DNA from: a virus | Length of the DNA stretch: 23,627 bases | IMG/VR virus record: IMGVR_UViG_3300017773_000145 | Location: 1 to 23,627 of that record | Reading direction: 5' to 3' (one strand) | Shown here: positions 1-7,545 of the stretch, piece after piece | How positions within the stretch are numbered: position 1 is the first letter of the stretch | Layout: every line of letters starts with the position of its first letter | Position numbers and translations under genes: made by a program | Notes under the pieces: generated by a model | What the model was told of the DNA's origin: nothing | The model's database searches: none | Seen by the model: the letters and a program-made list of their open reading frames with translations, nothing else

Positions 1-52
1 CCTCGGTATGGGTGAGCGGGCTGCCCTTGCTCGATCTAGTCGTGACAGTCAT
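1..52 (-). CDS. Partial gene, 5' end only; possible tail-fibre or tail-tip protein
   Basis: Only the first 17 codons lie inside the window; the gene runs off the left edge. Its ATG shares bases with the stop codon of the upstream M-like tail gene (taATG), so the two are translationally coupled. The visible product contains the stretch KGSPLTHTE. This resembles the GSxLTHxExDxNF-type motif that I recall near the N terminus of many phage tail-fibre and appendage proteins. The position just after the M-like protein would also suit a lambda L-like tail-tip protein. The coupled start makes the gene likely; its function is an inference from one short motif and its position. Confidence 0.5.
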   Translation of the reverse strand, partial: MTVTTRSSKGSPLTHTE

Positions 53-396
53 TACGGCTCAAAGACTTGGCGGAATGTTGCTTGTATCGTAGCTCGGTTC
101 AGGTAGGGGATCGACTTAGTCCACTGCTCACAAACAAATTTTGAACTGCTGCCTTCTCCAGGCGGTGTGAAATTAAAACTTTCCATGTTGTTTGCTGCTC
201 TTGCGTCTAAAAACGTTTCGATAGTGTCCGCGTCAGTTTCAGACACCTCAAACGTGAGGCTAAAACTTTTAGGGTTCTGGTTTAAACCAAACGTAAGGAA
301 TTGTTCGTAGCCATCACCAAACTGCACCTTTCGCGTGACAGGGGCGCTGCTTTTTTGCACGCCATAGGTCGGTGTAATTGAAGGGAAATCAGCCAT
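52..396 (-). CDS. Minor tail protein, lambda gpM-like tail-tip component
   Basis: A 114-aa protein with the pattern of the phage minor tail protein M family: an early VTRKVQFGDGYEQ segment, a central two-layer beta region containing FSLTFEVSETDADTIETFL, and a C-terminal region ending in ATFRQVFEP. In lambda, M acts at the tail tip between the tape measure and the L, K, I, J proteins. Here it follows the tape-measure gene with a taATG overlap and precedes another coupled gene, the conserved siphovirus order. Length matches the family (about 110 aa). The family call is by recognition of pattern and synteny, not by a search. Confidence 0.8.
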   Translation of the reverse strand: MADFPSITPTYGVQKSSAPVTRKVQFGDGYEQFLTFGLNQNPKSFSLTFEVSETDADTIETFLDARAANNMESFNFTPPGEGSSSKFVCEQWTKSIPYLNRATIQATFRQVFEP

Positions 397-2873
397 TAGC
401 GGGTTAACAATCCTCCAGGTCGTTTTTGCTTGATTAGCTCAGCTTGGACAGCAGCGCCAATTGCCTTGCCCAGTTGCGAAGCGTTTGGACCGTCACCCTG
501 AACAGAAGAGCCAGAAGCGTCAACGTTCACAGTCACATTAGCGTTACCGCCCATTGCATTATTTGGGATGATGTTACCTTTCGCTCCAGGTACAAACAAC
601 TCCGGGCCACGTTCTCCAACGATATAGGGCTTGCCCGCGTTTACAGGGCCACCATCAGCCCTGAATATGTCACCAACTGCGCCAAGAATGCCACTGCCGC
701 TGCCCTTGCCTGAGCCGCCAAAACCCCCAAGGGCAAATTTCATTAACTGGTTACTGATGGTTTTTAAGACGCCGCTGGCTACTTCACCAAGCGTTTTGGT
801 GCCCTCCACTGCGCCCATTATCGCGTCATGGACCCCGGAGCTGATTGTATCGCCAATGCCTTTGTAAAGAGCCTCTAATTTGTCTGCCTCCTCTTGTGCT
901 TTCTTGTCGGCTTCAAGTTGCTTTCGTTTTTCTTCTGTAATGTTGTAATTTTCTTGCAGCAAATCTTTCAGTTGCTTAACCCTTTCAGGGTCTAAAAGCT
1001 TGAACCTTTCTGCAATATCTGCTTTAGCAAAATCAAGCTCTAACAGTTTTCGTCCAGCATCAGTCGCTTCAGAATCAAGTTGATTTTTTCTAGTTAGTTG
1101 CTGAACCAACGCTGTAGCTGCCTCTTGCTGCTTTTGAAGGTCTGTTTTTTTCTCAGTTGTTGTTTTTGTTTTGCCTCCAGGTTTTGTAAGAGTATTATTT
1201 GTTTGGTTAATAGTGTTTTGAGCTGTTGGTTGTTGCACTTGGTCAGGGGTTGGTGCCCCTCCTGTTACGCCTTGCCCTAAAGCTACGGTTTCCGCAATAA
1301 ATTTTTGACCACCTGAAATTTGCCCTTCGATAAAGTTTCTAATTGGCTCAGGTATTAAGTTATAAGCGTTGCGAATAAAACCTGCTACTTTTTCAAATAC
1401 GCCGCCAAAAGTATTTAAAATTCCGTCTCTAATGTTCTTGGAGGCGTCTAGGGCTTTTGTTACTTGAGCCCCAATAAATTTGCCAAGTTGTATGCCAAGG
1501 CCAACGACAAAATTGCTTATGTCAAGAAAAACTCCAAGGACTTGTTGGTAAGCTTTTTCTAATTCAAACGCAACGTTGACTCCAGTTATACCAAGTGCGC
1601 TAGCAATAGCTGAGTGAATCTCTGAAACAGCTCCAATAATTGCTCTAAGTGGTGCGACGGCTGCTTTAATGGCAGCCCCAAAGACCTCAACAGTTACTGC
1701 CGCCACCTGAAATGTGCCTTTAAGCAGCACGCCAAGCTCTGAGCCGTCGGCAAAGATATTTGTAAAAGCCGTCTGCAAACGTTTCAGAGAGCCATTGATT
1801 GTGTTGCCTGCCTCGAAGGCAGCTTTGGCGGCTGCGCCCTGGGCATTGCGTTGGTTCTCCAACAGCTTATTTAGCTTGTCAAAGTCGTTTAACAACGGCT
1901 GCAAAACTGGGCCAGCCTCTGTACCAAAGGCTTTAAGAATTGCGCCCGTATCAGCTCCAGAATCCTTGATTTTTTTCAAGGTGCCGACAAAACCATCAGC
2001 TGCAATCGTGTTGGCGTCAATATTGACCCCAAACTCTTTCAGCTTTTCTCCGACTCCACCAGACGCCAACTGGGCAAAGGCTGTCTTAAGTGCTGTAAAT
2101 GTGACCTCTGCACCAGTACCTGTGCCAGTAATTTGGGCCACCGCTGCGTTGACCTCGTCCAGGCCAATGCCCAGGGCCGCTGCAACGGGGGCAACCTTTG
2201 CGATGTTGGCCGCATATTGACCAATAACAATCTTGCCGTCGTTTTGCGTCTGAATGAACTGGTCAGTGATGCGCGAAGCTTCTTCTGCCCCCAACCCGTA
2301 GGAGTTGAGAACTGACGTTGTGGCATCTGCCACGGTGTTTAGATCAGAAAAGCCACCAGTAGCCGCAAGGCTCGAAGCCTTCAGCACCTGCGCGGCAGAA
2401 GCTGCATCATTAAAGCCAGCAGAGGCCACGTCGTAAGCCGCCGCAGTTAGCTCAACAACGCTGGCTTGGCCCGACAGCTCACGGCTTACATCACTAAGAC
2501 GGCCCTTCAATTCCTCACTGTTGACGCCAAGCGTGCGGACCTTTGCTTCCGCAAAGTCTTGCTGAGCCAACGTCGAAAAGGCAGAAGTAAGGACACCCGC
2601 CGCTGATGTCAGCAAAGCGATGGGCCCTAGAGCTGCCTTTAAAGCAGTGCCCAGGGCCGCAACACCTGGGACCGCTCCCTTTGCCGCTTTGCCAAAAAAC
2701 GCAGACGCAGCGCCTGCACCTTTTGCAGATTTAGCCGCATTGTCTAATGCGCCTTGTGCGCCCTTGGCCTTATTTTTTAGCTGATCAACCTGTGCCTGAG
2801 TCCCCTTGATGGCAGACTTCGGCTGAGAAAAATCAAACTTGGCTGTAAGGACTGTTGTGGTCACATCAGCCAA
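396..2873 (-). CDS. Tail tape measure protein
   Basis: An 825-aa protein that sets tail length and is ejected during infection. The N-terminal 60 residues are Lys/Ala-rich. A long hydrophobic Ala/Gly-rich stretch lies at about 60-110. A helical tape-measure core follows (about 110-380), then hydrophobic segments, and a charged coiled coil (about 560-690) rich in K, E and Q. The C-terminal 85 residues carry the usual tape-measure ending VGERGPELFVPGAKG followed by IIPN. At about 0.15 nm per residue the tail would be near 120 nm. The start is uncertain: the first in-frame start is TTG at 2873, with a GTG three codons later, and neither has a clear Shine-Dalgarno. The gene follows the frameshifted chaperone extension, as in lambda. 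Confidence 0.93.
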   Translation of the reverse strand: MADVTTTVLTAKFDFSQPKSAIKGTQAQVDQLKNKAKGAQGALDNAAKSAKGAGAASAFFGKAAKGAVPGVAALGTALKAALGPIALLTSAAGVLTSAFSTLAQQDFAEAKVRTLGVNSEELKGRLSDVSRELSGQASVVELTAAAYDVASAGFNDAASAAQVLKASSLAATGGFSDLNTVADATTSVLNSYGLGAEEASRITDQFIQTQNDGKIVIGQYAANIAKVAPVAAALGIGLDEVNAAVAQITGTGTGAEVTFTALKTAFAQLASGGVGEKLKEFGVNIDANTIAADGFVGTLKKIKDSGADTGAILKAFGTEAGPVLQPLLNDFDKLNKLLENQRNAQGAAAKAAFEAGNTINGSLKRLQTAFTNIFADGSELGVLLKGTFQVAAVTVEVFGAAIKAAVAPLRAIIGAVSEIHSAIASALGITGVNVAFELEKAYQQVLGVFLDISNFVVGLGIQLGKFIGAQVTKALDASKNIRDGILNTFGGVFEKVAGFIRNAYNLIPEPIRNFIEGQISGGQKFIAETVALGQGVTGGAPTPDQVQQPTAQNTINQTNNTLTKPGGKTKTTTEKKTDLQKQQEAATALVQQLTRKNQLDSEATDAGRKLLELDFAKADIAERFKLLDPERVKQLKDLLQENYNITEEKRKQLEADKKAQEEADKLEALYKGIGDTISSGVHDAIMGAVEGTKTLGEVASGVLKTISNQLMKFALGGFGGSGKGSGSGILGAVGDIFRADGGPVNAGKPYIVGERGPELFVPGAKGNIIPNNAMGGNANVTVNVDASGSSVQGDGPNASQLGKAIGAAVQAELIKQKRPGGLLTR

Positions 2874-2888
2874 CTAACTTGTCCCAGC

Positions 2889-3421
2889 TTACCGCCGTTG
2901 CTGCTTGGCGCGATCCATTGCCTGCTGCTCCTTTTCAGCCTTCAGTTCGTGGTAGGCAGCAAAGTAAATAAGCTCCGCATCGGTCAATTCGTTGCGAAGC
3001 CTGCTTACGGTCATGCCTAATTCGCAGGCCAGGAAGAACTCAAAATAAGCCCAGCTGTCCTGCGTCAGTCGTTTTTTGCGTCTTCAATGTCAGGCTCTTC
3101 ACCAAGGCCAAACAAAAACAGCTCAATCTCGTTTAACACGGATTCAGGTAGCTGCCGCTGAAGCTTATGGGCATCAGCAGCCGCAAACGCTTTAGTCCCG
3201 TCCTCAAGCTCTGCCATCTGGCACAGCATTTGTGTACTGATGTCCAACGCCTCTTCTGTACCTGCAAGGCTCTGGGCTTTCTTGCGGTCGGCGCGTGTAA
3301 TTGGCTTGAAAAACAAATCAACGACTTTTTTGCCGTCAGCGTTTTTTAATTCAAATTTGCGGCGCTGGTTGAGGTCAAACGCCCCAACCAGCAGATCAAC
3401 GGTGCGATTTCCAGCAGGCAT
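2889..3421 (-). CDS. Tail assembly chaperone, long form by programmed -1 frameshift (lambda gpGT-like)
   Basis: The long product reads codons from 3421 to the AAC ending at 3071, slips back one base on A AAA AAC, and continues with CGA to a TAA at 2889-2891. It has 117 zero-frame residues plus 60 in the extension, 177 in total. The extension begins RLTQDSWAYFEFFLACELGM and ends EQQAMDRAKQQRR, a helical domain like the T part of other siphovirus GT proteins (aromatic start, a GMT-type turn, a basic helical end). It fills the otherwise empty 190 bp before the tape measure. The slippery heptamer, the frame of the extension and the gene position all agree. Confidence 0.87.
3065..3421 (-). CDS. 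Tail assembly chaperone, short form (lambda gpG-like)
   Basis: A 118-aa protein encoded between the tail tube and tape-measure genes, the position of lambda G. It opens with a beta-rich segment (MPAGNRTVDLLVGAFDLNQ), has a central helical part, and ends with an acidic stretch. It is the zero-frame product of a G/GT pair. The heptamer A AAA AAC lies two codons before its stop, and the -1 frame continues for 60 codons. In lambda, G and GT hold the tape measure during tail assembly and are absent from the finished virion. No Shine-Dalgarno precedes the ATG; instead an imperfect hairpin abuts it. Confidence 0.85.
   Translation of the reverse strand: MPAGNRTVDLLVGAFDLNQRRKFELKNADGKKVVDLFFKPITRADRKKAQSLAGTEEALDISTQMLCQMAELEDGTKAFAAADAHKLQRQLPESVLNEIELFLFGLGEEPDIEDAKND
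3071..3077 (-). other. Slippery heptamer for -1 ribosomal frameshift
   Basis: On the minus strand the bases read A AAA AAC in the zero frame (gcA AAA AAC gac tga), an exact X XXY YYZ heptamer. The zero-frame stop follows one codon later, so slipping ribosomes avoid termination and enter the 60-codon T frame. The heptamer type is established for -1 sites; I did not define a stimulatory downstream structure. Confidence 0.85.
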
Positions 3422-3446
3422 TTAGACAACAGTTTTGTCATCTAAA
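3421..3446 (-). promoter_or_regulatory. Imperfect hairpin abutting the chaperone start codon
   Basis: GACAA and TTGTC arms (5 bp, loop of 5) extend through a 3-base bulge into TTTA/TAAA. The 3' arm reaches the first base of the chaperone ATG at 3421. The gene has no Shine-Dalgarno, so the hairpin could limit initiation. It is short and AT-rich and may be chance. Confidence 0.25.
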
Positions 3447-3457
3447 CTATAGCCTCA

Positions 3458-3880
3458 TCACTCAAGATTAGAAGTGATGGTGCTGCTGGTGATGAAGTTG
3501 CAGGTAGCAACAACTAGTTCGCCGACGGTAGAACTGATTTCCATGTCAGTAATAATTCCGCCAAAAGAAACCGAATCAGTGCCGTTTGTGTTGCCGGTAG
3601 TGAACAACTCAAACGAAGCATCAGCAGTGTCAGGTGATTTGATGATGTCTTCGACAAACGCAGCTTGGCCCGTTGCATCTGGGTCGTAAACCAGTTCAAC
3701 TGTTCCAGAGCCGGAAATCATGCTGCCAACGAATTGGCGAAAAGTGTTCCCATGAACTGTAGTGTCCAGGGTTTCTTTAGTGATTGACAGGCTCCAGCTG
3801 CGAGTACCAACAACAGTGGCAAGACTGCCGCCGCCGGTCTCAAATTCAACTGAACCAGATTCGCCTCGAAGTGTTGCCAT
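3458..3880 (-). CDS. Major tail tube protein
   Basis: A 140-aa beta-rich protein. Its opening (MATLRGESGSVEFETGGGSLA, then a TRSWSLSITKETLDTTVHG block) is the pattern of siphovirus tail tube proteins of the lambda V/TP901-type fold: a short N-terminal strand, a beta hairpin with a KETLDTT-like motif, and a Gly/Thr-rich C-terminal half. It lies between the tail terminator and the G/GT chaperone genes, the expected place. It polymerises as stacked rings around the tape measure to form the tube. Two bases separate it from the upstream stop. Size is within the family range (140-200 aa), at the small end. Confidence 0.85.
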   Translation of the reverse strand: MATLRGESGSVEFETGGGSLATVVGTRSWSLSITKETLDTTVHGNTFRQFVGSMISGSGTVELVYDPDATGQAAFVEDIIKSPDTADASFELFTTGNTNGTDSVSFGGIITDMEISSTVGELVVATCNFITSSTITSNLE

Positions 3881-3882
3881 GG

Positions 3883-4308
3883 TCAGAGTTCCTCGATGAA
3901 TTCAAAGGTCACAGAGACCCGTGTTTGAAAGTAACCCTCTGGAGCTGGTGAAGCCAGTACCTCGGGGCCGTTAGGAGCGTCGAAGAAAACCCCCGACACG
4001 ATCTCTCTATTGTAAAGGTCTCGAATTCGTTTACCAATTACCAAGTTCGCGCCAGGGCCGACGCCTTTGCCGCTGAAGATGTTGAACACGACAAGGCCCA
4101 CGATCCGGTTCTGAGAATTGGTTGTAGACCCTTGGCTTAGGTATTGGTTGGCCCCAAACGTTGTTAAGCACTGCACAAATGAGCTATTAGGCGTGGGCTC
4201 AAAGGCCATGTTTTGAAAGACCACAGGGATCGCAGGACTGTTCGCTAACTCAGTGGCTAGTCGCCCTTCGATCGTGGCCCGCACTGAGTTGAGGTTTGTA
4301 GCTGCCAT
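3883..4308 (-). CDS. Tail terminator protein
   Basis: A 141-aa protein. It begins with an RATIEGRLATELANSPAIPV helix, characteristic of tail terminators (lambda gpU and relatives), followed by alternating beta strands and a C-terminal RVSVTFEFIEEL strand. Such proteins form a hexameric ring that stops tube growth and joins the tail to the head. Its ATG overlaps the stop of the previous gene (tgATG), and the tail tube gene follows directly, matching the conserved order neck, terminator, tube. The call rests on pattern and synteny. Confidence 0.72.
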   Translation of the reverse strand: MAATNLNSVRATIEGRLATELANSPAIPVVFQNMAFEPTPNSSFVQCLTTFGANQYLSQGSTTNSQNRIVGLVVFNIFSGKGVGPGANLVIGKRIRDLYNREIVSGVFFDAPNGPEVLASPAPEGYFQTRVSVTFEFIEEL

Positions 4309-4781
4309 CAGATCTTGCCTTTCCTTTGAGCATCTTTAACAGCATCGTTGAAACGCCTTTGCGAATCAACCTGCAATTCTTTGGTGATGATTTCGGGGAA
4401 ACCCGCAACCGTGCCCTGGGTGGTCTTAAAGTCGTTGCCCCATGAAGGTGGCAGGCCGGTGCCCATGCAAACCGGCTCGGCGTATTCCACGGCGTTGTGA
4501 ACGTTGTAAACGTTGCCGATTGTTTCAGTGCCTGGTTGGTAGTTAATCCCCTTAGCTCCAGGAATGTTTGATCCTTTAGCCGCCGAGTATTCACCAGGTG
4601 GTTCTGAGTTGCGACTTATGGCGTTTTCACCGATCTGCCAACTTGCCCGCAACCTGCCGGTTTGCGTTGGCGTTGCTTCTTTTAACAATTTGTCGGCTTC
4701 AAACACTGTGCTTTGCGCGAAGAAGTCCCCCAGCTGGTTTAAGTAGTCGTCAACTTGATCAAAACCAATCTGCTTTGCCAT
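4308..4781 (-). CDS. Neck/head-tail joining protein, HK97 gp10-like
   Basis: A 157-aa protein. The N-terminal half has a helix followed by EATPTQTGRLRASWQIGEN. This T(x)TGxLRxSW signature is seen in the HK97 gp10-like family of head-tail joining proteins. The central part contains an N-x-V-x-Y-A-x-P-type segment (YNVHNAVEYAEPV), also typical. The C-terminal 40 residues are helical and basic. It sits between a head-closure-like gene and the tail terminator, the usual location. It ends with a tgATG coupling to the terminator gene. Family assignment is by motif recognition. Confidence 0.7.
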   Translation of the reverse strand: MAKQIGFDQVDDYLNQLGDFFAQSTVFEADKLLKEATPTQTGRLRASWQIGENAISRNSEPPGEYSAAKGSNIPGAKGINYQPGTETIGNVYNVHNAVEYAEPVCMGTGLPPSWGNDFKTTQGTVAGFPEIITKELQVDSQRRFNDAVKDAQRKGKI

Positions 4782-4783
4782 CG

Positions 4784-5146
4784 TTAGGCCCTTAGATAAA
4801 GGTCGTAGGCAATGTCCACACCATTCAGCTCTTGCTTGTCCACCTGGACAATCTGATAAACAATGCTGCTAATCACAACGCGGTCTTTGGTCTCCGGTGC
4901 GCTAGCCACATCTGCCGCCGAAATGGTGAGCTTTTTGTCGCCCGCTTGAATCAGCTCATTGGCCTCACGGAGCGCCACTTCACTGACAACACCTTTGATC
5001 GCTGTGTCTGATTCAGACTCTGTAACCGTGCCCGTCGTGGCGTTGTAACTGCCACCAGTCACAAAGCGAATCGTGACATCACCGCCAAGAACCGTTCCCC
5101 CGATAATCGGGGCCAGCTTTGCCGCCAGGATGTCGCCAAGTGCCAT
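4784..5146 (-). CDS. Putative head closure/stopper protein
   Basis: A 120-aa, mainly beta-strand protein starting MALGDILAAKLAPIIGGTV. It has a VTIRFVTGGSYNATTGTVT segment, the R-x-x-x-G-x-Y-x-x-x-T-G pattern typical of small head-tail stopper proteins, and a C-terminal strand region (RVVISSIVYQIVQVDK) like the barrel of such proteins. In siphoviruses these form the dodecameric or hexameric ring closing the capsid below the portal adaptor. Its start overlaps the previous stop at 5146. The exact family (SPP1 gp16-like or another) cannot be fixed here. Confidence 0.6.
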   Translation of the reverse strand: MALGDILAAKLAPIIGGTVLGGDVTIRFVTGGSYNATTGTVTESESDTAIKGVVSEVALREANELIQAGDKKLTISAADVASAPETKDRVVISSIVYQIVQVDKQELNGVDIAYDLYLRA

Positions 5147-5391
5147 TAAGCCTCGTAAGCAATGATGGTGCCGCTGGTAAGGGTGATGCTGGTGATAATC
5201 AGCCCCTCAATACAGGCGGCTGTATCAAACTCAATCGCCTCTTTAGTAGCTGAGCCGTTTTCTGTGATGTTGGTGGCTGTCATTGACGCGATTACAGAAT
5301 CTTCAAGCGCCATGATCTTGAAAAACTTGCCGGTGTGCGCGGCTGTGTTTGTGATGATCGTGGCCTTGGCCGGCGTGTATCCATAGCCCAT
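5146..5391 (-). CDS. Small beta-rich phage protein, probable virion component
   Basis: An 81-aa protein dominated by Thr, Ile and Ala. It has the pattern ITNTAAHTGKFFKIMALEDSVIASMTA, a Gly-containing turn, and an ITSITLTSGTIIAYEA ending. I recall short phage structural-region proteins with the same TAAHTG...ALEDxVIASxTA...ITxITLTSGxxxAY layout, but their role is not clear to me. The strand-turn repeats suggest an oligomeric beta structure. It sits inside the connector block between the adaptor-like and stopper-like genes, and its ATG is 2 bases beyond the previous gene's stop, so it is co-translated with virion proteins. Confidence 0.55.
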   Translation of the reverse strand: MGYGYTPAKATIITNTAAHTGKFFKIMALEDSVIASMTATNITENGSATKEAIEFDTAACIEGLIITSITLTSGTIIAYEA

Positions 5392-5393
5392 AA

Positions 5394-5954
5394 TCAGCTC
5401 CGTTTGACAGAAATGTTGCCTGGTCCGCTAATCCTAAGCGAATGAAGATATCTTTCAAACATGGGCGGCACGCGATCAGCTCCCACTGAGCCGGTCTTAT
5501 CAGGCACGACCGAAATGCTGCCCACCTGAATGCTCTTGAAGTCCTCAAGGCCGCCCAGGCTGATGCCGTCTTTGTTGCTGTGCAGGTAAACCGCTAGCTC
5601 AATCTGAGCGTGTTTAATCTGCGACGGAATCTCTGTATCGGTGAAGAAATCGTCGGCGATACGAAACGGAAATCCCGTTGCGTAAGTATTGATATACGTC
5701 GAAGGCTTTCTGACACCTGTACGCGGCCACTCAAGCGCCTGCGTGTCGGTTGCCTTGGCCCCTAGAAATCTTTCGCGGTCAAGCCGTTGTGTGGCAGCTG
5801 TCAGCGCACGGTTGCGACTATCAGCGTTGCCTGAGCCCCACTTGTTCGCATCAGTGCCCAGCACCATGGCGTCAACGTAGGCATCAGCTTCCGCCAGCGT
5901 CATGTAGCTGTTCGAGCTTGCCCCGCCCGCTGTTGCGACGATTGTTACTGCCAT
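5394..5954 (-). CDS. Head-tail adaptor, DnaT-like/gp6-type
   Basis: A 186-aa protein starting MAVTIVATAGGASSNSYMTLAEADAY. The NSYxTLAEADAY opening followed by W, a RALTAATQRLDRERFLGAK helix, an LEWPRTG motif and a helical PSQIKHAQIELAVYL segment is the layout of phage proteins often labelled DnaT-like, which act as head-tail adaptors (gp6/gp15 type). The label is historical; position after the capsid genes and before the stopper supports a connector role. The C-terminal tail (PPMFERYLHSL) is also common in these adaptors. The start overlaps the end of the preceding 58-aa ORF by 71 bp in another frame. Confidence 0.7.
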   Translation of the reverse strand: MAVTIVATAGGASSNSYMTLAEADAYVDAMVLGTDANKWGSGNADSRNRALTAATQRLDRERFLGAKATDTQALEWPRTGVRKPSTYINTYATGFPFRIADDFFTDTEIPSQIKHAQIELAVYLHSNKDGISLGGLEDFKSIQVGSISVVPDKTGSVGADRVPPMFERYLHSLRISGPGNISVKRS

Positions 5955-6060
5955 TGGCCTTGCGGGTGGTGGTCTTGGGTTCAGTCTTAGCAGGGGCAGA
6001 GGCCACCGCTTGCGCGGCAGCCTGCTGTTCCCTAAGTCGCTTAAAAGCGAACAAAGCCAT
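5884..6060 (-). CDS. Small Lys/Arg/Gln-rich ORF coupled to the decoration gene
   Basis: A 58-codon ORF whose ATG shares its A with the TGA of the decoration-protein gene (tgATG), so translation can restart directly. The product starts MALFAFKRLREQQAAAQ, continues through an Ala/Thr/Lys-rich disordered stretch, and is basic near its end. Its last 71 bp overlap the start of the adaptor gene in another frame. Without it there would be a gap of about 105 bp in an otherwise gapless operon. No family is recognised. It may be a real small protein, or a coupling ORF that carries ribosomes to the adaptor start. Confidence 0.5.
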   Translation of the reverse strand: MALFAFKRLREQQAAAQAVASAPAKTEPKTTTRKANGSNNRRNSGRGKLEQLHDAGGS

Positions 6061-6425
6061 CAGCTAGAAGCGCCTTTAAGCGCAACAAAGTTGATGACGA
6101 TCGCCTCTGACAGCGAGCCAGCAGACACGTTGGAAACGGTCAGGTTGAAAGAACCTGCCGCCATCGTGCTTGCCTGCACCAAATAGCTGCCAGCAGTTCC
6201 GGCAGAGCCGTGAACAGCAACGACAACATCTGTTGCGGCCACTTCGCTGTTGGTTACAGCAAAAGTGGCTTCAGCGCCTGCACCAAGGGCAGCGCCGTTC
6301 ATGGTGATTTGACCGGATGCAGCGTTAATCGTTACGCCGGTCGTCTTGTTGGTGGCCTGGGTCACAGTGCCGCCAGTGGTCGGGCCAATGAGTTTGCCCG
6401 CTGTTGCCTCAAAAATAGATGCCAT
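6060..6425 (-). CDS. Capsid decoration-type/minor capsid protein
   Basis: A 121-aa beta-rich protein: TTGVTINAASGQITMNGAAL, then AEATFAVTNSEVAATDVVVA, a GS-containing turn, and AGSLSEAIVINFVALK. I recognise this as a small phage structural family usually found beside capsid genes; the SEAIVINF ending is distinctive. It lies directly downstream of the major capsid gene, where decoration or cement proteins usually sit. A very strong Shine-Dalgarno (ccAGGAGGtaattaacc, then ATG) suggests high expression. The cement role is inferred from position and composition. Confidence 0.65.
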   Translation of the reverse strand: MASIFEATAGKLIGPTTGGTVTQATNKTTGVTINAASGQITMNGAALGAGAEATFAVTNSEVAATDVVVAVHGSAGTAGSYLVQASTMAAGSFNLTVSNVSAGSLSEAIVINFVALKGASS

Positions 6426-6443
6426 GGTTAATTACCTCCTGGG

Positions 6444-7472
6444 TTAATCAAGGGAGCTAATAACTGTCGCGCGGACGATACCAATGTTCTTGGTTTCGTA
6501 CACCTGCGACCAGTTACCCACGGTTTCCAGCTGAGCGCGAGTCGGGTTGACCGTGGTCACGCCCCACTTAGCACCGATCGGGTGGTAGCAGTACCCGAGC
6601 GAAATCGCAAGCGCGTCGCTGAGGGATAAAATATCCCGGTCAGTTTCGGTCCTGAGCGCAGTGACCTCAGAACCGCCGACAGCACCCTGGGTCATGAAGT
6701 AAACGGCGTATTCCGTGGAAGCGCCGCTGCCTGTGGTCTGCACGTCATCGCTGACCACAACCCGCATTCCCATGAAGACTGGGATAGTGGGATTACCAAA
6801 GGCACCCTCAAGCGAACCGCCGCTGGCGGTTGCGCCTGCAGTGGTATCAGCTGCAGCGACGAAATCGACTGCACGTCTTTCGACAAGCTCGTAATAAGTC
6901 GCGCTGTGCATGACCACAGCGGCCAACTTGTCGCCTTGGTCGCCCAAAAGATTTTTGGCGCGTGCGACGTGCCCAGGCGTCAATGAGGTCGGTGAATCAC
7001 CAGACTCAGAATCCAAGGACAGGCCAAAGAAAGCACTGCTGGAAGAGTTGTTATTCAGCGAGCCAAAGACACCAGACAGGCAGGAAACAAGATCCTTCTG
7101 CTTTTGGTGGTTTACATAGCGGGCCATTTTCTGGCCAATCGCTCCAATCGGGTCAGAGCCAGATGCCAATGCCGCAAGATCTCTTGCCTCAAAAGCCCTG
7201 CCTCTACGAAGCAACACGCCGATCTGACGATCTGCCTCGATTTTGCCTGGTGTCAATGACGTGCTGTCGGTCAGCACCTCAAAGTCTCCTGAAAGGTTTG
7301 CCTTATAGAAAGGCACGGAGACAAAGTCTCCTGACCCATCGCCGGAAGTATTCAGCTCGGCCATCGGTTGCACCACACCCGACTGCAAAAATGCGTCGGA
7401 ACGGGTCGATTCCTCGATGACGTAAGGGCTAAATACCTCGGGGATGATCAAATCTGACCGAAGGGTGGCCAT
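6444..7472 (-). CDS. Major capsid protein
   Basis: A 342-aa protein beginning MATLRSDLIIPEVFSPYV, a common start of capsid proteins in the P22/SPP1-like group (N-terminal arm with an IIPEVF-type segment). Next come FVSVPFYKANLSGDFEVL (E-loop-like), a LAALASGSDPIGAIGQKMARY helix (spine-helix-like), and a C-terminal part with AVVMHSATYYELVERR and PVFMGMRVVVSDD, typical of the HK97-fold axial domain. It follows the scaffold gene and has a good Shine-Dalgarno (ttcAGGAGatc, then ATG). No prohead protease gene lies next to it, in line with a separate scaffold as in SPP1 and P22. Confidence 0.9.
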   Translation of the reverse strand: MATLRSDLIIPEVFSPYVIEESTRSDAFLQSGVVQPMAELNTSGDGSGDFVSVPFYKANLSGDFEVLTDSTSLTPGKIEADRQIGVLLRRGRAFEARDLAALASGSDPIGAIGQKMARYVNHQKQKDLVSCLSGVFGSLNNNSSSSAFFGLSLDSESGDSPTSLTPGHVARAKNLLGDQGDKLAAVVMHSATYYELVERRAVDFVAAADTTAGATASGGSLEGAFGNPTIPVFMGMRVVVSDDVQTTGSGASTEYAVYFMTQGAVGGSEVTALRTETDRDILSLSDALAISLGYCYHPIGAKWGVTTVNPTRAQLETVGNWSQVYETKNIGIVRATVISSLD

Positions 7473-7545
7473 GATCTCCTGAAGTAGTGTTTACGGTGTG
7501 GGCGTAACCCGATTGGCTCGGCGTAGCGTTGCCAGTTGATTCATA

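Noticed and set aside
1714-2220. 168-codon plus-strand frame inside the tape measure gene
   Set aside because: Composition is that of the reverse of an Ala/Gly/Thr-rich coding region; no ribosome site, and the minus-strand gene is certain.
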